64,000 nt of DNA from Micromonospora zingiberis (lineage in GTDB: Bacteria; Actinomycetota; Actinomycetes; Mycobacteriales; Micromonosporaceae): positions 62,001 through 126,000 of the forward strand of contig NZ_SJJR01000010.1 of the NCBI RefSeq assembly GCF_004331455.1. The letters are read 5' to 3'. The notes under the pieces are model-generated. The model did not search any database. It was not told the origin of the DNA and was given only the letters and a program-made list of their open reading frames with translations. Shown piece by piece: positions 1-7,452 of this stretch; the stretch's first letter is position 1; each line of letters starts with the position of its first letter. The translations under genes and the position numbers were made by a program.

Positions 1-1
1 G

Positions 2-136
2 ACGCCGGGCAACGAGCGGTCCATGGCGGTCTGCCGGCGGCTCGGCATGACCCACGTGGGCCGGCGCACCGACTGGTACGGCGGCACCGAGGTGGAGACC
101 TTCGTGCTGACCGCCCCCGCTCGTCAGGACGGCTGA
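2..136 (+). CDS. GNAT-family N-acetyltransferase, C-terminal end (cut by window edge)
   Basis: Only the last 44 codons are present, in the frame beginning at base 2 and ending in TGA at 134-136. The stretch NERSMAVCRRLGMTHVGRR looks like the end of a GNAT fold: an N-x-x-S helix that contacts acetyl-CoA, followed by the usual R-R/K-L-G-M-x turn and final strands. The substrate cannot be told from this piece. Family assignment rests on this single motif, so it is moderate. Confidence 0.6.
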   Translation, partial: TPGNERSMAVCRRLGMTHVGRRTDWYGGTEVETFVLTAPARQDG

Positions 137-319
137 ACCCGGACGTGACGGGCGGCTCACCGTTCGGCCGGTCCGCCTCGGCGAATCGGTCGGGGAAGCG
201 CTCCCGCTGCCCTGGGCTATCGACTTGCGGTGTCGTCGCTGGTAGAACAGCGAATCATCGTGGCGCTGGCGATCAAGAGTCGCCACCTGTCGCCCTAGTC
301 CTCGAAGCGAGGTACCTGC

Positions 320-2884
320 GTGGCCGTTCGTCGACCATTGATAGCCCTACTCTCCGCCGCACTCCTGTTCGGACCGGCGTCCGCCGCCGTGGCGGCACCG
401 GCTGACCCGGAGGCACTCGACGCGGCCATCGCGTCGCCGCGCGGTCAGTCCGACACCGAACTTCCCTTCGGCATCGGCCCCGGCCAGCGGGGACGCTCCG
501 CCGACGCCCCGGGCCGCCAGCCCAGCGAGCCGGTAGCCGCGGCGAAGCTGGCGGGCAAGCCGCGGAACGATGTCATCGCCGACGTGCCGGTGGAGCTGAC
601 CGACGCGTCGATCGCGTACAACCTCATTCCGTACCACGGCATCCCGTCGGCGCTGCGTGACCTTCAGCGCAGCAACCGGATCAGCGTGGAGGTGATCGGC
701 CAGTCGGTCCTCGGCCGGGACCTGCACCTGGTGGTGGCCACCGCGCCGATGAGCGACGCCCAGTGGAAGACCTGGCAGCAGCTGTCGGACCTGCGGTTCA
801 GCGACCCGCACGCGGCACAGGCCAAGCTCGCCGCCGGCGGTTACGACAACTGGCGTACGCCGCTGTTCGTCAACAACAACATCCACGGCAACGAGTGGGA
901 AGGCACCGACGCCAGCCTCCAGGTGTTGCAGGAGTTGGCGTTCTCCACCGACCCGACGGTCGTGGACATGCTCAACAAGCACGTCCTCGCCTTCGTGGTC
1001 ACCAACAACCCGGACGGCCGGGTCGCGGCGACCCGCGCCAACGCCAACGGCTTCGACATGAACCGTGACTACATCACGGCGTCGCAGCCCGAGGTCCGCG
1101 CGGTGCGGGCGCAGTTGGTCCGCTACAGCCCGCTCACCATGCTGGACATCCACGGGTACGTCAACTGCACGCTGATCGAGCCGACCACCGGCCCGCACGG
1201 CGACAACTACGAGTACGACCTGTACATCAAGCACGCGCTGCGCAACGCGCTGAGCATGGAGCAGAAGGTCCTCGCCACCGGCGAGACCCGGGCCAGCTGC
1301 GCGAACCCGGACGGCAGCCGCCGTAACGACATCCCGTTCCGTGACCGGACGCAGGGTTGGGACGACTGGCCGCCGATCTTCACCCCGATGTACTCGATGT
1401 ACCACGGCGCGATCGGGCACACCATCGAGGTGCCGCTGAACCCGCGCGGCAACCTGACCGTCGCGGAGCGCCACGAGCGTACCCGGATCAACACGGCCGT
1501 GGCCGTGGCGACGATCAAGGGCAACTTCGACTACGCCACCCAGAACCGGGCCGAGCTGCTCACCAACCAGCTGGAGTGGTTCCGGCGCGGCGTCGACGGT
1601 GAGTCGACCCGGCCGATCGACGACCCGCTGGCCATCTCGCTCGCGCGTGGCGACAACATCAAGACCCACGTGCAGGGCTTCGCCCGGGCGTACGTCATCC
1701 CGGCGGGTACCGACCAGCGCAGCGCCACCGCGGCGGCCCGGCTGGTCCAGTTCATGGTCGACAACGACCTGAAGGTCCAGCGTGCCTGGCGGCCGTTCAA
1801 GCTGGGCGGCACGCACTACGAGGCCGGCACCTACGTCGTCGACATGCACCAGGCCAAGCGCGGCCTGGCGAGTGCCCTGCTCGAGGTCGGGCGGGACGTG
1901 ACCAACGACTTCAACGCCATGTACGACATCTCGGCGTGGAGCCACGGTCACCTCTGGGGCGCGACGGTGCAGCGGGTCAGCGAGAACGTCGCCCTCGACG
2001 CCCAGGCGCTGCGTCCGGTGACCGAGGCCCGGGCCACCGGTGCCGTGGCGCCGGGCAAGCAGGCGAACTACGGCCTGATCGTGGACTCGGTGGCCGGCAT
2101 CCAGGCCGTCAACCGGTTGCTCAACGACGGGGTGGAGCTGGCCCGGACCGCCGACGGCACCTTCGTGGTGCCCGGTGACCTGTCCGTGGTCCGGCCGATC
2201 GCCGAGGCGTACGGGGTCGAGTTCATCCGGCTCACCCCGCCGCAGGTACGCGGCGCCACGCCGGTGTCGAAGACCCGGCTCGGTGTCGCCGCCAACGGTG
2301 GTGAGATCTTCGCCCTTCAGCAGATGGGCTTCGCGCCGATCTCGGTCACCCACACCGCGTTCAACAACGGCACCCTGTCGTTCGCGGACTTCGACGCCTT
2401 CTTCGTCTCGACGACGGCGTTCAACCCGCTCAGCCTCAACGCCACCCAGCTCGCCGCGTTCGACCAGTGGCTGGCCGACGGGGGCACCGTGGTGGGTCGC
2501 GGGGCCAGCGGCAAGCAGTTCAACGACCGCGCCGGCCTGCTCGACGTGACGATCGCGGCGGGACGTAGCGACGCGAACGGCATCGTCAAGGTGGAGAACA
2601 ACCCGGCATCGCCGATCACGGCCACGGCGCTGCCGACCGCGTTCGTCGACGCGCCGCAGTACTTCACCCGGGTCGGTGACGGCGTCCGCGTCGACCAGCG
2701 TCTCGCCGCCGAGGGCTTCTTCCTCGCCGGCCACTGGGGTGGCCAGGCCGCCGCCGCCGGGCAGGCGGTCGTGGTCAGTGGCGTGGCGAAGGGGGCCAAC
2801 GTGACCCTGTTCGGCACCGAGCCGCTGTTCCGGGCCCACCCCGAGGGCCTGTACCCGCAGGTCGCCGCCGCCCTGTGGCAGTGA
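320..2884 (+). CDS. Secreted M14-family zinc carboxypeptidase
   Basis: 854 residues from a GTG start with AAGCGAGG-like bases upstream. A signal peptide is clear: basic MAVRRP, hydrophobic core to about residue 20, and an Ala-rich cleavage site near ASAAVAA, so the protein is exported. The metallocarboxypeptidase domain covers roughly residues 100-410: zinc ligands H189 and E192 in IHGNEWEGTD, substrate motif NNPDGR near 231, NRDY near 248, third zinc ligand H278 in DIHGY, and a probable catalytic Glu near 370 in HTIEVPLN. The remaining roughly 440 residues are a long C-terminal extension, at least partly resembling a glutamine-amidotransferase-like alpha/beta fold (GFAPISVTHTAFNN), seen in large actinobacterial M14 proteins. 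It likely trims C-terminal residues from external peptides. Monocistronic: a strong hairpin follows at once. Confidence 0.88.
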   Translation: MAVRRPLIALLSAALLFGPASAAVAAPADPEALDAAIASPRGQSDTELPFGIGPGQRGRSADAPGRQPSEPVAAAKLAGKPRNDVIADVPVELTDASIAYNLIPYHGIPSALRDLQRSNRISVEVIGQSVLGRDLHLVVATAPMSDAQWKTWQQLSDLRFSDPHAAQAKLAAGGYDNWRTPLFVNNNIHGNEWEGTDASLQVLQELAFSTDPTVVDMLNKHVLAFVVTNNPDGRVAATRANANGFDMNRDYITASQPEVRAVRAQLVRYSPLTMLDIHGYVNCTLIEPTTGPHGDNYEYDLYIKHALRNALSMEQKVLATGETRASCANPDGSRRNDIPFRDRTQGWDDWPPIFTPMYSMYHGAIGHTIEVPLNPRGNLTVAERHERTRINTAVAVATIKGNFDYATQNRAELLTNQLEWFRRGVDGESTRPIDDPLAISLARGDNIKTHVQGFARAYVIPAGTDQRSATAAARLVQFMVDNDLKVQRAWRPFKLGGTHYEAGTYVVDMHQAKRGLASALLEVGRDVTNDFNAMYDISAWSHGHLWGATVQRVSENVALDAQALRPVTEARATGAVAPGKQANYGLIVDSVAGIQAVNRLLNDGVELARTADGTFVVPGDLSVVRPIAEAYGVEFIRLTPPQVRGATPVSKTRLGVAANGGEIFALQQMGFAPISVTHTAFNNGTLSFADFDAFFVSTTAFNPLSLNATQLAAFDQWLADGGTVVGRGASGKQFNDRAGLLDVTIAAGRSDANGIVKVENNPASPITATALPTAFVDAPQYFTRVGDGVRVDQRLAAEGFFLAGHWGGQAAAAGQAVVVSGVAKGANVTLFGTEPLFRAHPEGLYPQVAAALWQ

Positions 2885-2904
2885 ACTAGCCAGTTCGGGT
2901 GACC

Positions 2905-2943
2905 GTTGCCCCGGCCGGTGCGACCAGCACCGGCCGGGGCAAC
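2905..2943 (+). terminator. Rho-independent-type terminator hairpin of the M14 peptidase gene
   Basis: A perfect 17-bp stem, GTTGCCCCGGCCGGTGC at 2905-2921 pairing with 2927-2943 across a 5-base loop (GACCA), begins 20 bases after the stop codon. There is no U-run, which is usual for actinobacterial terminators. Confidence 0.85.
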
Positions 2944-3420
2944 TCCGTTGCCGCCCGCCTGATCGCGTTGCCGGCACCGTCGGCCGCGTTGCCGCGAGGT
3001 CGACTGCGTTTCCGCCAGGCTGATCGCGTCGCCGCGAGGTCGTCCGCGTCGCCGCGAGGTCGTCCGCGTTGCCGCGAGGTCGTCCGCGTTGCCGGCCGGC
3101 TGGTCGCGTTGCTGCGAGGTCGTCCGCGTTGCTGGCGGGGTGATCGCGTGGCCGGCACCGTCGGCCGCGTTGCCGGGAAGCAGTCCGCGTTGCACCTCGG
3201 CTGATCGCGTTGCCGGCACGTCGTCCGCGTTGCCGCGAGGTCGGCCGCGTTGCCGGCCGGCTGGTCGCGTTGCCGCGAGGTCGACTGCGTTTCCGCCCGG
3301 CTGATCGCGTTGCCGTGAGGTCGTCCGTTTTGCCGTGAGGTCGTCCGCGTTGCCGGCCGGCTGGTCGCGTTGCTGCGAGGTGCTGGCGGGGTGATCGCGT
3401 GGCTAGGCCGTCGGCCGCGG
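2944..3420. repeat. Degenerate 20-21-bp tandem array with higher-order duplication
   Basis: About 22-23 units follow the terminator directly. Each has a near-constant half CGCGTTGCCG and a variable half from a small set: CGAGGTCGTC (A), GCCGGCTGGT (B), GCACCGTCGGC (C), CCNGGCTGAT (D), GCGGGGTGAT (E). The unit order A-D-A-A-A-B-A-E-C near 2990-3170 recurs as A-D-A-A-B-A-E-C near 3270-3420, so a block of units was itself duplicated. The period is not a multiple of three and I see no convincing gene across it. Function unknown. Confidence 0.85.
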
Positions 3421-3462
3421 TTACGATCCCGCAGCAGGCCGAGGATCGTGGACGGGGTGCGG

Positions 3463-3951
3463 ATGCGCGAGGACGAGCTGACCGAGATCGAGGAGTTGTG
3501 CGCCGCGGCGACCCCCGGGCCGTGGTTCGTCCGATCACTGGACGACGAGCATGCGATGAACCTGGTGGCGGTGAGCGTCGTCCCCGACGACGGCGCGGGC
3601 GCCCGGTGGCCGGACTTCGACCATCGGGAGATCGTCGCTGCGACCCTGGTGCAGCAGCCCCGTTGCGTCGACTCCGGCGACGAACGTTGGGACGAGAACG
3701 CCGCCTTCATCGCGATGGCCCGCCAGGCCGTACCGCGCCTGGTGGCCGAGATCCGGCGCCTGCGCTCGCAGCAGCCCAGCGACGCAGCTGGTGCGGTGGC
3801 CAGCGACGCGGCCGGTGCGACGAGCCGCGCCGCGCCTGGTGCGACGAGCGGTGCCGTGGCTGGTGTGGTGGCCGGTGCCGGTGCCGGTGCCGGTGCCGGT
3901 CCCGTGGCCGTGGCCGGTGCGGCGAGCGCTGGCGTGGCCGGTGCGGCGTGA
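3463..3951 (+). CDS. Hypothetical protein with ATPGPW motif and Ala/Gly/Val tail
   Basis: 162 residues if started at ATG 3463, which has GGACGGGG five bases upstream; in-frame GTG codons at 3448 and 3457 are alternatives. The first ~105 residues are well-ordered: TEIEELCAAATPGPWFV, a central D-E segment, then DENAAFIAMARQAVPRLVAEI and a charged helix. The ATPGPW...FIAxAR...VPxLxxEI pattern occurs in small actinobacterial and phage-linked proteins of unknown function. The last ~55 residues are low-complexity Ala, Gly and Val, partly from four GGTGCC repeats. The stop overlaps the GTG start of endonuclease V (GTGA), so the two are probably co-translated. I do not recognise a function. Confidence 0.6.
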   Translation: MREDELTEIEELCAAATPGPWFVRSLDDEHAMNLVAVSVVPDDGAGARWPDFDHREIVAATLVQQPRCVDSGDERWDENAAFIAMARQAVPRLVAEIRRLRSQQPSDAAGAVASDAAGATSRAAPGATSGAVAGVVAGAGAGAGAGPVAVAGAASAGVAGAA

Positions 3952-4646
3952 CGTGGGCGGTTCAGCAGGGCGGGTCGTCCCCGCGGTCGGTGGCCGAGGC
4001 CGAGCGGATTCAGGAACTGCTACGGCAGCGACTCGACCTGGGCGGACATCTGACGCACGCGCCGACGCTGGTGGCCGGCGTGGACGTGTCGTACGACAAG
4101 GCGTCAACGCGGCTGGTGGGCGCCGCTGTCGTGTTCGACCTGCGCGCCGGTGTCGAGGTCGAGAGCGCCGTCGTACCCGGTGAGGTGAGGTTCCCGTACG
4201 TCCCGGGGCTGCTGGCCTTCCGTGAGGTGCCGATCCTGCTGGAGACGCTGGACCGGCTCGGCACCGTCCCCGAGGTGGTGGTCTGCGACGGGTACGGCAT
4301 AGCGCATCCCCGCCGCTTCGGGCTGGCCTGCCACCTGGGGGTGGTGACCGGTCTGCCCACCTTCGGGGTGGCGAAGACCCCCTTCGTCGCCGACTACGCC
4401 GAGCCGGGCGTACGCCGGGGTGACTGGTCACCGCTGCGTGACGGTGACGAGGTGCTGGGCCGGGTGCTGCGGACCCAGACGGGCGTCAAGCCGGTGTTTG
4501 TGTCGGTCGGTCACCGCACCCGCCTCGATCAGGCGACCGCGTTGACGCTCGACCTCAGCCCGCGCTACCGGCTTCCAGAGGTGATCCGCCGCGCGGACTT
4601 CCTCTCCAGACAGGCCCTACGCACAGGTCCGCCGACACCGCGATGA
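3948..4646 (+). CDS. nfi: Endonuclease V (deoxyinosine 3'-endonuclease)
   Basis: 232 residues. Cuts DNA one phosphodiester 3' of deoxyinosine to start repair of deaminated adenine. The start is GTG 3948, overlapping the preceding stop by the GTGA arrangement. Family signatures are all present: metal-binding D46 in AGVDVSY, the wedge region FPYVPGLLAFRE with catalytic Glu E93, D114 in VCDGYGIAHPRRFGLACHLG, and a GVAKTPF segment. Length fits the ~220-residue bacterial family. The protein is soluble and cytoplasmic. It follows a short gene of unknown role and is itself followed by a repeat-rich gap, so the unit probably ends here. Confidence 0.93.
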   Translation: MTWAVQQGGSSPRSVAEAERIQELLRQRLDLGGHLTHAPTLVAGVDVSYDKASTRLVGAAVVFDLRAGVEVESAVVPGEVRFPYVPGLLAFREVPILLETLDRLGTVPEVVVCDGYGIAHPRRFGLACHLGVVTGLPTFGVAKTPFVADYAEPGVRRGDWSPLRDGDEVLGRVLRTQTGVKPVFVSVGHRTRLDQATALTLDLSPRYRLPEVIRRADFLSRQALRTGPPTPR

Positions 4647-4700
4647 CGCAGGTACGGCGCTGAAACGCCGCGCGGCCGACGCCGAACCCAACGACCTCCG

Positions 4701-4932
4701 CGCTGCCCGCGCTGCCCGCGCCGCCCGTGCCGCCCGTGCCGCTCGTGTCGTCCGTGCCGCCCGTGCCGCCCGCGTCGCCCGTGCCGCCCGTGCCGCCCGT
4801 GCCGCCCGCGTCGCCCGCGTCGTCCGCGCCGCTCGTGTCGTCCGTGTCGTCCGTGTCGCTCGTGTCGTCCGTGTCGCCTGTGCCGTCCGCGTCGCCCGTG
4901 CTGCTGGCGTTGCCCGTACCGCCTGCGGTGCC
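4701..4932. repeat. 9-bp GCCCGTGCC-type tandem repeat tract
   Basis: About 25 copies of a 9-bp unit, mainly GCCCGTGCC with GCCCGCGTC, GTCCGTGTC and GCTCGTGTC variants, downstream of endonuclease V. Because nine is a multiple of three, several frames stay open as Val-Pro-Pro or Arg-Ala-Ala strings; the 131-codon frame from GTG 4727 is one of these and I do not call it a gene. The rest of the 4647-5207 gap holds the palindrome at 4989-5034 and a GGGCGC tract. Confidence 0.8.
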
Positions 4933-4988
4933 CTGTCGCTCGGGGTTGTGCCGCGACTGCCTCGGGCGGCGCGTGGTCAGGTCGGCTG

Positions 4989-5034
4989 TAGACCTTGGAC
5001 AGTTTCCGTTAGCGGCTAACGGAAACGTTCCAAG
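4989..5034 (+). promoter_or_regulatory. Promoter -10 with overlapping 41-bp palindromic operator-like site
   Basis: A TAGACC -10-like hexamer (4989-4994) runs into a long dyad: CTTGGA (4994-4999) pairs with 5029-5034, and GTTTCCGTTA (5002-5011) pairs with 5017-5026 around GCGGC. The core GTTAGCGGCTAAC resembles LacI-family operators (GTTAGCGCTAAC type) with one extra central base. It is strikingly A/T-rich for this genome and lies 174 bases before the next gene, at the probable transcription start. Repressor binding or an RNA hairpin would both fit. Confidence 0.55.
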
Positions 5035-5142
5035 ATCTGCACGGGCGGGGCTCCCGGATCGGCGGTTATGCCGGTTCGAAGTGCGGGCGAGACGGCAACG
5101 TGACCGGCCGGGTCGACCGTGAGAGTCCGGATGCTCGTCGGA

Positions 5143-5185
<43 letters not shown>

Positions 5186-5207
5186 GAACGGGACCACAGG
5201 GGGAAGC

Positions 5208-7199
5208 ATGGACGGGGCGCTACAGGACCACTGGGGTACGGACGGCTCGCGTCGGCGATCGGTGGATGCCTTGCTGAGTTGGCTGATCCACCCGGTGACG
5301 GTGGCGGCCACCGCGTTGCTGATCCTCAATGACCACGTGTTGAAGGCGGCCTATCCGGGGTGGCTGACCGGCAAGCTCAGTGACGTGGCCGGACTGGTGA
5401 TGGCACCGCCGTTGCTGGCCCTGCTGCTGGCCGCTTGCGCTCGGCTAACGGCGGACAGCGCTCGGTTGCTGGCGGGCCGCGTACGGCTGGTGGCGGACAG
5501 TGCTCGGTTGCTGGCGGGCCGCGTACGGCTGGTGGCGGACAGTGCTCGGTTGCTGGCCGGGTGCGCTCGGCTGGCGGTGGACAGCGCTCGGTTGCTGGCA
5601 GGTCGCGTTCGGCTGACGGCGGGCCGCTCTCGGTTGCTGGCGGGCCGGGTACGGCTGGTCGGTAGCGTTCGGCTGGCGGGTCGCGCTGCTGGAGGTGTTC
5701 CTGGCGCACCGCTACGCGGTGGTGACCGCGTTTGGCTGGCGGGGCTGTGGCGTACCGCCGGAAGACCTGGTCCGCAGCGCGGGCCGGACGGCCGCGATCT
5801 GCTGGCGGCCGGCTCGATCCTCCTGGTGGGGGTGGGGTTCGCGGCGGTGAAGGCGACGCAGGCGGGTGCGACGACGGCGTCTGCGCTGTGGAGCGTGGTC
5901 AACGGTCCGTCGGTGATCCTGGCCGACGTCACGGACCTGCTGGCCCTGCCGGCGCTCGGGCTGGCCTGGTGGACGTGGCGGTCGGCGGCGAATCGTCCGA
6001 CGCTGGTCCGCTGGCTGCGGATGGTGGCGGTGCTGGTGGTGCTGCCGATCGCCGGGCTGGGCGTCGCGGCCACCTCCGCCCCGCAGTACGACGACGCTGT
6101 GCAGTTGTACGAGTGGCAGGACGTCGCCGTGGTCGGTGTCGGCAACGCCTACCACGGCAACCGGGAGCCCTACCGTTGGCAGGTCAGCCAGGACGACGGA
6201 CCGAGCTTCACGGAACTGCCGGAGCACCGCCGTGAGCTGTTCCAGCAGCAGTTGCCGACGCCCGCGTCCGGATCGGACTGTTCGACGCGGGAGCCGACGC
6301 ACTGCTTCCGGGTCGTGCCGCGTCGCCTGGCGGTGCAGGAGAGTCGGGACGGCGGCGCGACCTGGCAGCTGGCCTGGGAGGTCGACGAGGATGCCCGGGC
6401 GCGGCTCGGCGTGGCCATGCCCGCCATGGGTGACGTCGAGGAGTACCTGTCGTCCCGGGCGTTGCTGGTGCGGGACCAGCCGGACGGCGGGGTCGTCGTG
6501 CTGGTGGCCAACGGCCGGGACGGTGTCGCCCGCCGGGACACCACCGGCCGTTGGAAGCGGATCGGCTTCGGTGCCTTCACCGCCGACGGTTTCCGGGCCG
6601 AGACAGCCGCGATGCCGATCCCGAGCGTCGCCGAGGCGACCGTCACCGCTGGTTGGCGGGTCGCCGTACCGTTGTCGATCGTGGTGGGCAGCTTCGTGGC
6701 CCTGGTCGGCTGCGCCACCCTGCTGGTCCGGCGGAGCGGTTGGCCCCTGGTCGCGGCGATCGCCCCCGCTGCGGCACTCAACCTGCTGGGGCTCGTTGCG
6801 TTCATCCCGTACGCGATGGCCGGGGCCAACTCGGACGAGTTGCTGGCACCGTTGTTCGTCGTCGCGGTGACCCTCGGTCTGTCGCTGCTGCCGGCCGGTG
6901 CCATCGTGCTCACCACCGCCGTCACCGAGCGGTCGCGGGGTGTCGCTGGCCGGTTCTGTCTGGCGGGTCTGCTCGGCGGGACGCTGGTGTGGCTGCCGTA
7001 CCTGCTGCGCGTGCTGACCGGATGGCCGCAGCAGCACACCCTGACCGACGTCGCGGTGGCGACCGCGGTGGCCGTGGTGCTGATCAGTGTTCCGCTGGCC
7101 ATCCGCTACGTCATCCGGGTATTCGCCGCCCAGCAGGTCGAGCAGGCGCAACTCGATCCGCCGTGGCCGCTGGTCGATGGTGGCCAGCGTTCGACCTGA
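5208..7199 (+). CDS. Multi-pass membrane protein with internal 14-residue repeats
   Basis: 663 residues from ATG 5208, chosen for AGGGGGA three bases upstream. Hydrophobic segments lie near residues 25-45 and 60-75, a pair near 200-290, then a ~180-residue extracytoplasmic region (QYDDAVQLYEWQDVAVVGVG onward) with two Cys (SDCSTREPTHCF) and a sialidase-like segment RDGGATWQLAW, then five to six C-terminal membrane helices. Residues ~80-160 are a tandem array of ADSARLLAGRVRLV units encoded by a 42-bp repeat, an unusual basic insertion between helices. I do not recognise a family; the exposed domain suggests sensing or a surface role, which is inference. It is alone between two long gaps. Confidence 0.7.
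   Translation: MDGALQDHWGTDGSRRRSVDALLSWLIHPVTVAATALLILNDHVLKAAYPGWLTGKLSDVAGLVMAPPLLALLLAACARLTADSARLLAGRVRLVADSARLLAGRVRLVADSARLLAGCARLAVDSARLLAGRVRLTAGRSRLLAGRVRLVGSVRLAGRAAGGVPGAPLRGGDRVWLAGLWRTAGRPGPQRGPDGRDLLAAGSILLVGVGFAAVKATQAGATTASALWSVVNGPSVILADVTDLLALPALGLAWWTWRSAANRPTLVRWLRMVAVLVVLPIAGLGVAATSAPQYDDAVQLYEWQDVAVVGVGNAYHGNREPYRWQVSQDDGPSFTELPEHRRELFQQQLPTPASGSDCSTREPTHCFRVVPRRLAVQESRDGGATWQLAWEVDEDARARLGVAMPAMGDVEEYLSSRALLVRDQPDGGVVVLVANGRDGVARRDTTGRWKRIGFGAFTADGFRAETAAMPIPSVAEATVTAGWRVAVPLSIVVGSFVALVGCATLLVRRSGWPLVAAIAPAAALNLLGLVAFIPYAMAGANSDELLAPLFVVAVTLGLSLLPAGAIVLTTAVTERSRGVAGRFCLAGLLGGTLVWLPYLLRVLTGWPQQHTLTDVAVATAVAVVLISVPLAIRYVIRVFAAQQVEQAQLDPPWPLVDGGQRST
5451..5690 (+). repeat. 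42-bp in-frame tandem repeat inside the membrane protein gene
   Basis: Units start at about 5451, 5493, 5535 and 5577, with degenerate copies to 5690. Units two and three are almost identical, so the expansion is recent. Each encodes a 14-residue DSARLLAGRVRLVA-like segment that adds alternating Leu and Arg, probably a basic amphipathic stretch. Copy number is likely to vary between strains. Confidence 0.85.
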
Positions 7200-7377
7200 T
7201 CAGTGCGGGTGGAACGGGGGTGCCCGGCCCCTGGTGCTGGTCGGGGCGGCGGCGCCGGTCCGGGCCGTCGTGCGGGGCGTCGCACCAGACCCCGGCCGAC
7301 CTGCGCGACGACGAGGCACCACAGGACGCTACGTCGGAGGACGGTACGGCCGGCCGGAGGCGAGGTAGCTCCTTGCC

Positions 7378-7431
7378 GTTAACAGGGGGCCCTTCCTCTA
7401 CCGCAGGCGTTAATAAGGTGCCCTTCCTTGC
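7378..7431 (-). repeat. Dispersed composite repeat, copy 1 (two related AGGAAGGGC arms)
   Basis: Read on the minus strand: GCAAGGAAGGGCACCTTATT plus AACGCC, eight spacer bases, then AGGAAGGGCCCCCTGTTAAC. The same architecture recurs at 24007-24059 on the plus strand with only a few arm changes but a different 8-base spacer. It ends 21 bases before dxr. This looks like a genome-wide interspersed element of Micromonosporaceae; wide occurrence is remembered, not tested here. Confidence 0.75.
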
Positions 7432-7452
7432 ACCCAGGCGTCGTGGGGAACA

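Noticed and set aside
2944..3420. CRISPR-like array
   Set aside because: Variable halves are re-used instead of unique, unit length is only 20 bp, and no cas genes are present.
347..3538. Very long minus-strand open frame antisense to the M14 gene and repeat array
   Set aside because: High-GC genes leave antisense frames open; the sequence is Arg/Gly/Ala/Pro-rich with no domain, while the plus strand shows complete M14 motifs.
4727..5122. 131-codon frame of Val-Pro-Pro and Val-Ser repeats
   Set aside because: Made by the 9-bp repeat in an open frame, no ribosome-binding site, and its second half crosses the palindromic promoter.
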